A stretch of 64,000 bases of DNA, from assembly GCA_035771165.1 (NCBI GenBank), contig JAWNZC010000444.1, forward strand, positions 969,501 through 1,033,500, in the 5' to 3' direction. Below are positions 12,069 to 22,446 of this stretch, piece by piece. This DNA comes from Paragorgia papillata (Eukaryota > Cnidaria > Anthozoa > Scleralcyonacea > Coralliidae). How positions within the stretch are numbered: position 1 is the first letter of the stretch; each line of letters begins with the position of its first letter. Both the position numbers and the translations under genes were made by a program. The notes under the pieces are model-generated. The model was not told the origin of the DNA and did no database searches. It worked only from the letters and a program-made list of their open reading frames with translations.

Positions 12069-12114
12069 ATGGCAAAAAAGTACAGTTGTCAATAACAGCG
12101 GAATTCCCCTATAG
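12069..12114 (+). CDS. Rab-like pseudo-GTPase / IRE1-like kinase fusion, exon 2
   Basis: This is a 46-bp exon between TTTAG (12064-12068) and the donor AG|GTAGGT (12115). It fits the phase of both neighbours: two bases complete the codon left by exon 1, and two bases are completed by exon 3. The translation DGKKVQLSITAEFPY aligns with the Rab beta2-beta3 hairpin (consensus DGKK-KLQIWDTAGQER). The WDTAGQE switch II motif is replaced by ITAEFP, and several residues are missing. A functional GTPase would keep DxxG, so the domain is probably catalytically dead. The exon is too short to see without its phase and homology match. Confidence 0.6.
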
Positions 12115-12577
12115 GTAGGTGCTTAGTCAACCTTATATATTTTATTTAGCAACAACAACTTCTTATATGCAAATTGCTTATGTGATTTTAGAAACCCAAA
12201 ATTAAAGAAAATCTGTTTTTTTTAATTCACAAAAAGCAACAGCAATATATATTATATCGAAGTGGCTATAGGTCCAGTAACCGGAACTCGTTCAAGAAAA
12301 ACTAAAGGTCTGGCAATTGGTTCCAGTACCAGCACAGCCATATTACACCTACCTAACTGTCACATTAAACACGTGTTAAGTTTGCGTGTTGTGTTAATGT
12401 CTTTCCTTCTTCGATTCGCTCAGCTCATGCAGCTGTGTCAGTCAGTGTATACTCAAATACTGTCATTGAATGTGTGATGGTTTCAATCAACAATGCTTTA
12501 TGAGTTCTTTTACGTTATATGAGAATGTTTTAATTCATATAGTATTAGCTTTTTACAGTAGTACTGTAACTGAGCTA
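12115..12577. other. Intron 2 start, no further feature seen
   Basis: Non-coding. A frame at 12262-12477 has no domain I recognise. Confidence 0.4.
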
Positions 12578-12770
12578 ATTAATGCACCTATCAATGTTAG
12601 GCCGGTGGGGGGGGGGCAAGAGGCAGGGCAGGAGGGTGGGATTTGACATTGAAACAGAATTTTGTGTCAAATTCCCTACCCCAGGAAGGAACATCATTGT
12701 AGGTCAAATATTGTACCCACGGAACATCATGCTGAGCAAATACTCAAATACATTGAAACAAATTAAAATT
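12578..12770 (+). repeat. Harbinger-like MITE end, partial copy
   Basis: It starts TGCACCTATCAATGTTAG after TAA, like the left end of the complete copy at 27475-28084. It continues with a G-rich tract and GGGATTTGACATTGAAA. The matching right end is not found before the Gypsy LTR at 12776. Confidence 0.55.
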
Positions 12771-12775
12771 ACTTG

Positions 12776-12904
12776 TGTCACATGCGGTGGCGTGAGACTA
12801 TATGTAAATTAGTAGTTGATTATTTTATATGTTAATCAGTAGTTAGGATATATAAATAGGCTTGTATTCAACAAGTGGTCGTCTAATAAACGTGAGTTAT
12901 TACA
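12776..12904 (+). repeat. 5' LTR
   Basis: 129 bp, TGTCACATGCGG...GTTATTACA. It contains a TATA-like ATATATAAATAGG (12848-12860) and AATAAA-like CTAATAAACG near its end, consistent with a very short U3-R-U5. I count no differences from the 3' copy. Confidence 0.92.
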
Positions 12905-12922
12905 TGGTGTCAGGTGTGGGAT
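12905..12922 (+). promoter_or_regulatory. Probable primer-binding site
   Basis: TGGTGTCAGGTGTGG directly follows the 5' LTR. It begins with TGG, the complement of the tRNA CCA end. The tRNA species is not assigned. Confidence 0.6.
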
Positions 12923-12927
12923 AGACT

Positions 12928-13029
12928 ATGGATAGTTTTCATAAGCCTAGTACCTTGGGTTTTGAGGGAAACATATCTGAAAACTGGAGAAGATTCAAAC
13001 AACAATTTCAGATTTACTTGGTTGCTTCG
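12928..13029 (+). pseudogene. Gypsy gag, N-terminal piece before the nested insertion
   Basis: The frame begins at ATG 12928 (MDSFHKPSTLGFEGN) and encodes 34 residues with the W-RRFKQQFQ pattern of Gypsy Gag N-termini. It runs into the hAT-like insertion at 13030. The frame resumes on the far side after the duplicated CTTCG (14922-14926). Confidence 0.8.
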
Positions 13030-14921
13030 CAGGGGCGGATTTAGACTACGTCAACTAAGTCGCGCGACGAAGTGAAAATTTGACGTGAATATATAATTTT
13101 CGTTTGTTGCACGTTGTCAAAAATTTACAAATAAAATCCTGCAAATGAGAAATAATTATCTAGTAGGAAGGAGTATGTTCTATTCTTAAAATGCCTATCT
13201 ACAGAGGCTTCAGTTCAGGCCAGAAAAATTTCCCCGTTGGCGTTTTTCCGTTTTCTTTATGCGCGAGACCTAATTCTGTGCTACGACTGATGTCGAGGGG
13301 AAGCAGTGGGATGCACGGGACATAATGCGAGAATCAAGGATCGGGTTCACAGTCATTTCCAGGCCACAAATGCGATGCAGGCTCTCGGCTTGATGAATTT
13401 GACGAAGGAAAGCAGTTAGTCACTTTTTGACGAAGTTGGTTGGTTTTTTAAGATCTTTTAACGTTCCTGATTGGTTAATTTTTTTCTAATTACGACTTAC
13501 GATTGGTGTAGAGGCTGAAACGTCATTTTGCAGGATAAGAGCCTTTCTGAGTAATCAGTATGGTTAGCGATCGCTTCTGTGGTTCTACGAGGCCATGCGC
13601 ATATTCTGCGTCTTTTTATATTCCCAACACTCAATGGATCGTTTTCACTCACGTGATCGGTGGCCCCATGGGGGTGGTGAAACAATACGAAATATTTGAA
13701 TAAGAAAGAGCTAATTCCCATACCGTACACCAATATGGCCGCCATTTCATTGTTTTGGTACACCAATATGGCCGCCGTGACGTCAGGTGAAAACGATCTA
13801 TAGCAAGGATATCTACAAGACCTTTATCATGAAATATTCGTGAAACTTTCATCAAGTGCTTTATGCACTGAAGATGACCTTGTATAGAGGATTGAAAAAG
13901 ATATATATCGAAATATCAATTGCGAGAAGTTTATACAGTGAATCAGTGATGCGCTCTGAGGTCGTCTGAGGTAAGAAACCCTACTGTACTGTATGATTTG
14001 AATATCATTATAGTCTTTATGATAATTTATAGATTTACTCTTGGGCTAGACTTCGCGTTTGCTTATATTTGATCTATAACATGTTGAATTGATGCTTTGC
14101 AATGAAACGTGTATCGGATGGAATAGTGTATGGACTGTATGCTGGAAATTTGATCTTGCTTGGAGATTTCATGGTTTATTAATATCAGTAATATGATTAA
14201 TTTTATCTTTGTGAGACTGTAGCCAGCCAACCTGGCAGTTAAAGCACTCTTCTCATACATTGCTAATTTCTGTTCCTTTAATATTAATTATTACAGTATA
14301 TAATATATATACACAACATGTCATGTACTGTATGTGACCTGTATGATTACTGTATGTGGTGTCATAATAAACTTGATTAGTAAATGATGATTGGTTTCTT
14401 CTTTTAATATAAATTTACATGTGTACAGTAGCTACAGTACTAAGTGCTGATATCCACATGAACCAATAACTACATGTGCTGTATTACAATTATTATTTAC
14501 ATTTTATTATCTGGTTTAAATACAATATCTGCTTAATTCTAGTATTCAATGTTTATATACTTTCATAGTCTACAAAATTGAAATCATATAAACAGGTAAT
14601 GACTTAGATTAGTTGGGGGCTCAAGGGTTAGGATGACTGGGATAATGTTGAGAGTTGAGCTCCTTTATGTCCATGTCACATTATGGTCATGAATAAAAGC
14701 ATTCCTTAACAAACTATTACAAGAATTCAATATAAGAATTCAGTATAAAATCTGCTAAAAAAGTATGTTTTTAAACTTCAGAAATTTTGATTAAAAGTGT
14801 TGTCAGAACGCGGGAAATGCCATTTCAGAGACCCAATTTTCAAAAAATTTCCGGGGGGGCATGCCCCCGGACCCCCCTAGATAGTTTGACTAAGTGGGCA
14901 AAATTCCTAGATCCGCCCCTG
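13030..14921. mobile_element. hAT-like (5-bp TSD) DNA transposon, copy 2, nested in gag
   Basis: CAGGGGCGGAT (13030) ... ATCCGCCCCTG (14921), with the 5-bp duplication CTTCG (13025-13029, 14922-14926). Its right end carries the subterminal block seen at the left end of the 6809-8531 copy, so the copies lie in opposite orientations. The interiors differ substantially (1892 versus 1723 bp). It contains no intact transposase. It inserted after the Gypsy element, interrupting gag. Confidence 0.85.
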
Positions 14922-16606
14922 CTTCGGGTAGTGAAGACAAAGGCGATTCGGTGAAGATAGCCGTTTTGTTGAACTTTGCCGGCGAGGATGCTATTGAAGT
15001 TTTCAACACATTTCAGTTTCCGGAGGGCGATGAGAAGAAACTGGATAAAGTTATCGAACAATTTGATAGGTACTGTAATCCTAGGAAGAATGTGGTTCTT
15101 GAGAGATATCAGTTTTGGAAGATTACGCAGAAAGACTCCGAAACGGTTGATCAGTTCGTCACAAGATTAAAAAACAAGGTGAAATCCTGTGAGTATACCG
15201 TTGTGGATGACATGGTGAGAGACAAGTTGGTGTTCAGCATACGAGATTTAGCAGTTAAAGAAAGGCTGTTGAGAGAAGAGAAACTTACACTTGAAAAGGC
15301 AGTCAGCATGGCGAGGGCAGCCGAAGTCTCGAAAGAGCAGATCAAAGTGATGAGTCCCCAGGAGCAGATTAATTTTGATCAGTCGGTAAATCAAGTTCGG
15401 AGCATTAACAACAATGAGAAGAACCCGATTAGACGTCGTTCAAGAACAGATTCCAAGACAGATAAGTGTGGGTTTTGTGGTTTATTTCATACAGCGAGGT
15501 CTTGTCCCGCGTTTGGTAAAACGTGTAACTATTGTAAGAAGACAGGGCATTTTGAGCGTGTGTGTCGGGCAAAAAAACGTGATTCTGAGGGGAAAGCAGT
15601 TGATACATTGGGGGAATCTGAAGATAGCGAAAACGAACACGATTTGCTAACATTTTCAGTAGACTCAAGTAATAAGAGCGTTTCGCAGGATGACTGGCAT
15701 GTTGTTTTGAAGATTGCCAGTACTGATTTGAATTTCAAATTGGATTCTGGTGCCGATTGTAATGTTATTTCGCAGTCGTCGTTTGATCGTTTGTCTCTCA
15801 GGAATACAAAAGCACTCAAGAGTAAATGCAAATTAAAAGTGTATGATGGGCGGAAAATTACCCCAAAAGGGAAGGTTAGTTTAGCGTGCGAATATAAAGG
15901 GAAATTTTTCGTGTTAGACTTCGTTTTGGTTGAACAAGACTTACCATCTATCCTCGGATTAAAATCCTGTCTTGAACTTGGTTTAATTAAGCGGGTTTAT
16001 AGCCTTGAGGTAGATCAACCAAAGGTTGAGACAGAATTTAGTGATCTCTTTGCAGGTCTGGGGGAGATTAAAGGCGTACAGCACAAAATCAAGGTCAATG
16101 CCGAGGCGAAACCTGTTGTCCACCCACCTCGCAGAGTTCCGGTTGCTTTGCGCAAGCCACTTGAAGAAGAGTTACGACGAATGGAGAAGTTAGGTGTTAT
16201 TGAAAAAACAAAAGAACCAACTGCGTGGGTACACAGCCTTGTGATTGCCAGAAAGAAAAACAATAAGATTAGAGTATGCATGGATCCTAGTGACTTAAAT
16301 CAAGTTGTCATGCGTGAACAGTTTCCAATGCAGACAGTGGAAGATGTCATCAGTAGAATGCCTAATGCAAAGATTTTCAGTGTTCTTGATGCCAACCATG
16401 GTTTTTGGCAGGTTAAATTAGCCAAAGAAAGCAGCAAGTTAGCCACCTTCAATACTCCTTTTGGCAGGTATAGTTATAAACGTTTACCATTTGGAATAGC
16501 TTCAGCCCCCGAGGTTTTCCAGAGTGTTATGTCCAATATGTTTCAAGACATAGAAGGGGTTGAAGTCATCGTGGATGACCTGGTAGTGTGGGGGAGAGAA
16601 CGTTGA
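14922..16606 (+). pseudogene. Gypsy gag-pol, first part (Gag, protease, RT fingers/palm)
   Basis: The reading frame continues gag after the nested element. Visible parts in order are a Gag core; a CCHC zinc knuckle CNYCKKTGHFERVC (about 15522-15563); the aspartic protease motif LDSGADCNVIS (about 15738); an RT with GFWQVKLA (about 16401) and RLPFGIASAPEVFQ; and the catalytic VDDLVV box (about 16572). The frame ends prematurely at 16604-16606 because of a one-base change in the G run at about 16588-16592. The remainder continues in another frame. As an open frame it can be read from 14894 inside the nested element, but that start is not biological. Confidence 0.85.
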
Positions 16607-16634
16607 GCAGCATGACGAGAGACTTCGATCGGTT

Positions 16635-18740
16635 TTGGAACGTTGTCGTGAGAAAAATCTCAAGTTGAATGAAGAAAAGTGCCGGTTTCGGGTCTCCGAA
16701 GTGAGTTATGTGGGTCATGTGTTGAGTTCAGATGGACTGAAACCAGATCCTCAGAAAGTTAAAGCAATCAGGGAAATGCCTTGTCCTACTAATCGCGAAG
16801 AATTGAAAAGATTTTTGGGCATTGTTACTTACGTGTCCAAGTTCATTCCAAATATGTCGCAGATAAGTGCTCCATTACGGCAGTTGCTCGAGAAAGATGT
16901 TGAATGGTCCTGGGATCAAGCACAAGAACAAGCCTTTACACACTTGAAAACAGCAATTACTGATGCACCAGTCTTGAAGTTTTTCAATCAGGGAGAACCT
17001 GTGTGTTTGTCTGTCGATGCTAGCTCGAAATGTATGGGTGCAGTGATTCTACAGAATGATCGTCCAGTGGCTTATGCTTCAAAGTCGTTGACGAAGTGCC
17101 AACAAAACTATTCACAAATTGAGAAGGAAATGTTGGCAATAGTTTTTGGTTGTGAACATTTCCATCAGTGTTTGTATGGGCAAAGAGAAGTGACTGTTGA
17201 ATCTGACCATAAACCGTTAGAAGCAATATTAAAGAAATCTATCCATCAAGCACCTCTTCGATTGCAGAAAATGATACTTCGAGTTAAACCTTATGCAGTC
17301 AAAGTGAAATATACACCTGGTAGCCAACTTTTCATTGCCGATGCACTTTCTAGAGCAGTCCTACCTGTGCAGACAAGCGAACAACAGGATGAGTTTGAAG
17401 TAAATATTTTGGAATCAGGCCAGGTCTCGGAGACTATGTTTGTCAAACTGTCAGAAGAAACCAAGAAAGATCCAGAGCTTCAGGAGCGGCATAGAGTTGT
17501 TATGGATGGTTGGCCACAGACGATAGCTGAAACGCCTATAGAAACTAGATCGTATTGGACCTATAGGGATGAAATAAGCTGTTATGATGGCCTGATGTTC
17601 AAAGGTGATCGTATAATCGTTCCTCATATTCTTCGACCAGAAATTTTGAATCGCATACATGCAGCCCATTTGGGAATGGAAAAATGCAAAGCACGAGCTA
17701 GGAATGCAGTATTCTGGCCTGGTATAAATACTTCGATTAGTGAGATGGTTTCAGCATGCAGCACTTGTCTAAAACACCAGAGAAGTAATCAAAGAGAGCC
17801 TTTAATACCACAAGAAGTCCCAGGAAGACCGTGGGCAACCGTTGCTGCGGACATTTTTTACTACAAAGGAAGAGATTATTTGCTAGTCGTTGATTATTTT
17901 TCGAAGTACCCCGAAGTAGCTCGACTTAACCACAAGAATAGTGAAGCTGTCATTTTAGCAATGAAGGACATGTTTGCGCGTCATGGTATTCCAGAGAAGA
18001 TTATTGCTGATAATATGCCATTTAACAGCCTTAGAGTAAAGGAATTTGCTAGAGAATGGGAGGTGGATGTGGTAACATCCAGCCCACATTACCCGCGGTC
18101 AAATGGACTCGTGGAGAGAAACGTGCAGACCATAAAACGACTGTTAAAGAAAGCTGATGATTCCAAACAAGATGCATTTCTCGCTTTACTAGAGTTTCGC
18201 AATTCCCCTATCAGTGGTATGGAACAATCTCCCGCAGAACTATTGATGAGCCGGAAGCTGAGAACCAAATTGCCAACTCCGAAGCATCTCCTTAAGCCTA
18301 AGCCTCAGCCAGTCAATGACGTTTGTCAGAGATTGCGGTTACGCCAGCAACGTCAAAAAGCACACTACGACCGTGGTACGAAGTTATTACCGCCTCTTTG
18401 TCCAAACGAGTCAGTGAGAATCCGACAGGGACGTGAATGGAATCCTGCAGTGGTCATTGATCAACATCAAGCTCCTCGTTCTTATGTCATTGCCACTCCA
18501 GATGGAACGCAGTTACGTCGAAATCGCATTCATCTTTTGCCAACGAAAGAACCACCGATTGTTATAAGCCCACCCATGGAGCCTGATAGTGTAGAGTATC
18601 GCTCGCCTCAACCACCACCACCTGAGGTTATAGCAGAAGAAGTACAAACGAGTCGACCGGTGGTGCAGACAAATCAGCCTCTTAGAAGAAGTACGCGGAT
18701 TCGTCACGCGCCGTCACGTTTAATTGAGACTATGGGTTAG
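16635..18740 (+). pseudogene. Gypsy pol, second part (RT thumb, RNase H, integrase)
   Basis: The first ATG is at 16635, but the pol frame is open back to about 16590, so this is a continuation rather than a separate gene. It encodes RT thumb (FRVSEVSYVGHVLS), RNase H (LSVDASSKCMGAV, IEKEMLAIVFG, VESDHKPLEAI), and integrase. The integrase has an HHCC-type zinc segment (HLGMEKCKARA ... CSTCLKHQ) and DDE residues in AADIFYY, IADNMPF and LVERN. The DNMPF segment departs from the usual DNGPQF. It ends with a basic, Pro-rich tail, as in many Gypsy integrases. Confidence 0.88.
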
Positions 18741-18817
18741 AACTGATGACAATCTTACATTATTTACATTTGATAACAATCTTACAGTATTTACAGTTTA
18801 ATTAGGATTTAGTTTTA

Positions 18818-18838
18818 AAGAAAAGAAAAAAAGAGAGA
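18818..18838 (+). promoter_or_regulatory. Polypurine tract
   Basis: An A/G-only run (AAAGAAAAGAAAAAAAGAGAGA type) immediately upstream of the 3' LTR, the plus-strand primer site. Confidence 0.8.
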
Positions 18839-18967
18839 TGTCACATGCGGTGGCGTGAGACTATATGTAAATTAGTAGTTGATTATTTTATATGTTAATC
18901 AGTAGTTAGGATATATAAATAGGCTTGTATTCAACAAGTGGTCGTCTAATAAACGTGAGTTATTACA
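18839..18967 (+). repeat. 3' LTR
   Basis: 129 bp, the same sequence as 12776-12904 by eye. It is followed by the target duplication ACTTG. Confidence 0.92.
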
Positions 18968-19451
18968 ACTTGTACAATGTGTAGCTAGCAGTATCTATAG
19001 ATCACTCATCTCTCCATACTTATCTTATGGTATAACTGTATGGGGTCAAGCTGCTCAGACACACTTTAATAAAATTTTGAAACTACAAAAACGTGCTGTT
19101 CGATTAATTTATTTTGTCAATTACAGATCTCATGCCGTTCCCCTTTTCATTTCTTCAAACATATTACCTAGTTTGAATATGCTTTATTTTAAATCAACTT
19201 CGATTTTAATGCACGATGTATTCAATAATTTGACTCCATCCAATATTTCAAAGTTATTCACATTCTCAAATGAGATCCACACATATAATACTAGATCTTC
19301 ATCATTCGACAATTACTATATTAAACACTCTAGATTAAAGCAGTATAGCAAATCTTTTTCCAGAATAGGAGCCAAAATGTGGAACAACATTCCACTTAAA
19401 ACACGTAAACGATCAAAAACTAGTTTTAAGAAAAAATGCAAGAAACTTTAA
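18968..19451 (+). pseudogene. LINE reverse transcriptase, C-terminal relic
   Basis: The translation shows the post-RT tail typical of CR1/Jockey/L2-type LINEs: SLISPYLSYGITVWGQ, LQKRAVRLIYF, then NIPLKTRKRSKTSFKKKCKK before a stop at 19449-19451. The catalytic RT is absent. The Gypsy insertion abuts it at 18967, so the Gypsy may have landed in this relic. Confidence 0.7.
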
Positions 19452-19591
19452 TTCAAATTTTACTCGAAGAAGATGCTTATGTTGACACGCCTAAATTAAT
19501 AATTAAGATTGCTAATAGTTTTACTGCTTGAATACTTCATATACACTTACCTAGTACATGTTATCTATCAATTTCTATTTTAACTTCAAAA

Positions 19592-19668
19592 GCTCGTATA
19601 TATGTCTGTGTATATATATTTATGCATGTGTATATACGTGTGTATATATATATATATATATATAAATT
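19592..19668. repeat. (TA)/(GT) microsatellite
   Basis: Mixed TATA and TGTG steps ending in about twelve TA units at 19643-19664. Confidence 0.85.
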
Positions 19669-19799
19669 TTCTTCCTTACTACCCACCAAGATTAGCTTAT
19701 ACTACCTGCGGGTTAGTATTATTTTGTAAATATTTTTGATTATAATCCAAATAAACCTAAACCTAAAAACCTAAATCCATTCTCTCCACATTACATATA

Positions 19800-19972
19800 T
19801 GGAATGCTAACTTCGGGTCAAAAAGTGAAGTCAAGCTCTATTACGTCGCTTTCAGTCCCCCCTATACTCGCGGCCAAGACACGGTTCGCGTCAGGGGACT
19901 GGAAGCGACGTAATAAGTACAAAATGTTGACTTCACTTTTGAAGCGTGATAATGACTGAAGTTAGCATTCCA
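19800..19972. repeat. Fold-back MITE
   Basis: The arms pair over most of the 173 bp: TGGAATGCTAACTTC ... GAAGTTAGCATTCCA outside, AAAAGTGAAGTCAA and TTACGTCGCTT...CAGTCCCC inside. No coding capacity. Confidence 0.8.
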
Positions 19973-20229
19973 GGTATAGGGATGGATAGTGCTACTGTAC
20001 TGTCTAACCAGCAGTAGGTGTTCTTGATGGGAAATCCCTTTATAAAATAACATGTATACTACGCGAGCCCTGATTGGTCAATTGCCGTGTTTGGATCAGA
20101 GTATCCAAACACGGAAAATTCCCGCCAAAACGCTTTTTTTAAAATGTCGGACAGTATATCATATTCACTTGTGATTATTTTATAAAAGAAATACCAAATG
20201 GTTTTTTCCGTGTTTGGAGACTCTTATCC

Positions 20230-20639
20230 AAACACTTGGGAAATTGCTCGACTTTCGAAAAGCGCCTACGAGCCGTAACGGCAAAGTCTCGTAACGGCAA
20301 AGTCTCGACTGGCCAAGCAAGGACTGACACAATACCACGTCAAGAACTGGTTGCTGGACGCATGGCAGTAAACCTTGCAGCAAACATTGCAGATGTACTA
20401 CTAAAGAAATACAAATGGTTTTCCGTGTTTGGATACTCTGATACACGAGCCGTGTTTTGTTATACGCTTTTCGAAAGTCGAGCAATTTCCCAAGTGTACT
20501 GTGTCAGTCCTTGCTTGGCCAGTCGAGACTTTGCCGTTACGAGACTTTGCATCTTCCCTGAGGGTTGCGATACTACGGTGTAGGCCGCCGCGGCTACTCC
20601 TTTCCCACTTGCGTCACCGAACACGTGGACATCGATACT
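20230..20639. pseudogene. BEL/Pao retrotransposon fragments, inverted arrangement
   Basis: Two overlapping pieces of a BEL/Pao pol lie head to head. On the plus strand (about 20300-20460) the frame reads RQELVAGRMAVNLAANIADV. On the minus strand (about 20490-20640) it reads VHVFGDASGKGVAAAAYTVV followed by SLVTAKSRLAKQGLT. Both belong to the Pao/BEL RNase H region. The shared tract (CGTAACGGCAAAGTCTCG and CTGGCCAAGCAAGGACTGAC) appears on both strands, so the relic is an inverted duplication. The Mutator-like element at 20650 is inserted at its edge. Confidence 0.7.
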
Positions 20640-20649
20640 GTTAATTATT

Positions 20650-21830
20650 AGCCTGCGTAGCGGCGCTTGGGGTTGAGGGGGGGGGGGGGGGGTGGGGGGC
20701 GACGAGCGAGGAAGCGCCTGCACGAAAGACCCATGATTTTGGATTTCCGCCCCTAGTAATCCAATTACCAAACTGTCAACCCGATTCAAAATTCAACCGA
20801 TCATAACGCATGATTGGATTTCACTTTTCGCGTAGAAATATATCGCTGCGGTGCTCATGATTATTCATGTCTGAAACTTCGAAAAAAATAGTGAAGGAAA
20901 GAGGACGAAAACAAAAGGAGGCAAGCGGTAACGATAATTGCAGGTTCTGTGATTGCCAGCTGACCGCACTTGCTGGAAGTATTAAGAACTCTTTTGAAAA
21001 TTTATTCAAGTCATCGCGTAGACAAGAGAGCCAATACTTGGTTCTGGCAGAAGCATGCGAGTCCATTTGGCTTTTAATAAGTTATTACCAATACGCTGTG
21101 GAACTCTGTCCGAGCGAATTTGTAGGCCTTGTGGAAGATAAATAAGAAACGCTGCCGACCACAATAGCAGCGATCTGAGCGATGTTCTGGTGAAGGACAA
21201 CTCGGATCTCTTAGTCTTAGTATCTCCATGAACCGCTTCTTTCTCACGATTTCTGCGGTGGCAACGATTATTTTGAACGAACATTTACGAATATCTTCCA
21301 GAGATATTAGCGACGCATCAACGGCAGAATAACCTTAGATTTCCATGTGATCCAGTTGGTCCCTAATAATACTATTCAAGCTAGGAGAGATCACATTTCC
21401 TGCCAAGTGCCAACTGGTAATCACGCGCACAAACGTTTGATAAATCAAGCTCTTGCCAAACCCCGTAACCAAAAGCTAAATGAAGATCTGATAATGCTTT
21501 GGAAAGAATATCATCAACGCACGATTCTTCTAAAGTCGCCATTTTCCAATGATTCATTTCCTACTAAGGAAAGCCCTGAATACTAATGAATTCGTCAGCC
21601 AATCAGAATTTTGCGTTCGCTGACGGCCGCGGAAATCCAAAAATATGGGTCTTTCGTGCAGGCGCTCCCTCTCCCTTCCCCTTCCTGTTTCTTCCCTCCC
21701 CCTCCCCTTTCTTCCCTCCCCTTCCCCTTTCTTCCTCCCTCTCCACTCGCTCGCGACTTCGTCGCTCGCTCGTCGCCGCTGTCCCCCCCCCCCCCCCCCC
21801 CCCCAACCCCAAGCGCCGCTACGCAAGCTA
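20650..21830. mobile_element. Mutator-like element, non-autonomous
   Basis: The termini AGCCTGCGTAGCGGCGCTTG / complement (...CAAGCGCCGCTACGCAAGCTA) flank 1181 bp, with a perfect 10-bp target duplication GTTAATTATT (20640-20649 and 21831-21840). The long arms (about 110-200 bp, with C/G-rich spacers and the shared CGTGCAGGCGCTCCCTC-like block) are inverted copies. Duplications of 9-10 bp fit Mutator-like elements. No transposase is present, but a small gene fragment is carried at 20867-21145. Confidence 0.75.
20867..21145 (+). CDS. Gene fragment carried by the Mutator-like element
   Basis: An ATG-started frame of 92 residues with a Cys pair (NCRFCDCQL), ENLFKSSRRQES, and LAEACESIWLLI. The pattern resembles the N-terminal zinc-binding module of a large family of uncharacterised cnidarian and mollusc proteins, where further Cys residues (CxxCGRK) follow; here those are missing. 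It looks like a captured exon, as in Pack-MULEs. Whether it is expressed cannot be judged. Confidence 0.4.
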   Translation: MSETSKKIVKERGRKQKEASGNDNCRFCDCQLTALAGSIKNSFENLFKSSRRQESQYLVLAEACESIWLLISYYQYAVELCPSEFVGLVEDK

Positions 21831-21837
21831 GTTAATT

Positions 21838-22200
21838 ATTGAATTATGGAATCCTAAGATTGAATTATTGAATTCTAAGATTGAGTCATTGAATCCTTAG
21901 ATTGAATCATTGAATCCTAAGATTGAATTATTGAATCCTAAGATTGAATCATTGAATCTTAAAATTGAATTATTGAATCTTTAGATTGAATCATTGAATC
22001 GTAAGATTGAATCATTGAATCCTTAGATTGAATCATTGAATCCTATAAGATTGAATTACTGAATCCTAAGATTGAATCATTGAATCTTAAAATTGAATTA
22101 TTGAATTTTTAGATTGAATCATTGAATCCTAAGATTGAATCATGGAATCCTAAGATTGAATCATTGAATCCTAAGATTGAATTATTGAATTCTAAGATTT
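21838..22200. repeat. Minisatellite, about 20-21 bp unit
   Basis: About seventeen units of TTGAATCCTAAGATTGAATC with T/A and C/T variants. It begins immediately beside the Mutator-like element's right duplication, at GTTAATTATTGAATTATGGA. Confidence 0.9.
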
Positions 22201-22315
22201 TGTTAATTCAGGATTTTCTACAAACTTCACAAACGTAGTTTGTTATGTTTCAGTTATGACTGTCTGATAAAAAATGAAGACTTTTCTATTGTCCATCTGT
22301 TTTTATAGTGACTCA

Positions 22316-22446
22316 ACACAATAGTTCTTAGACTATGTAGTCATATAAGTGATATAGTCATATAGTCACAGTCATAGACCTAAGACTATAGTCATAGTCA
22401 TTACCCGAAGACTGTAGTCATAATAGTCATAGTCCTATAGACTATA
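22316..22446. repeat. TAGTCATA-type simple repeat
   Basis: Irregular repetition of TAGTCATA / GACTATAGTC, including self-complementary steps. Confidence 0.7.

Larger units (their letters stand above)
12776..18967 (+). mobile_element. Ty3/Gypsy LTR retrotransposon
   Basis: Two 129-bp LTRs (TG...CA), which look identical by eye, flank an internal region. A 5-bp target duplication ACTTG lies outside (12771-12775 and 18968-18972). A primer-binding-like site follows the 5' LTR and a polypurine tract precedes the 3' LTR. Domain order is Gag with a CCHC knuckle, aspartic protease, RT, RNase H, integrase, as in Ty3/Gypsy; there is no env-like gene. Identical LTRs mean a young insertion. It is nonetheless inactivated by a nested hAT-like element in gag and by a frameshift in the RT. 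It lies in intron 2 of the pseudo-GTPase/kinase gene, in the same orientation. Confidence 0.93.

Noticed and set aside
14894..14921. Gypsy gag starting at 14894
   Set aside because: That ATG lies inside the nested hAT-like element; the true gag start is at 12928.
20236..20583. Frames across the BEL/Pao relic taken as host genes
   Set aside because: They read retrotransposon RNase H fragments and break repeatedly.
21554..21842. Proline- or glycine-rich frames in the Mutator-like element's right arm
   Set aside because: They come from the C/G-only tract and appear in several frames at once.
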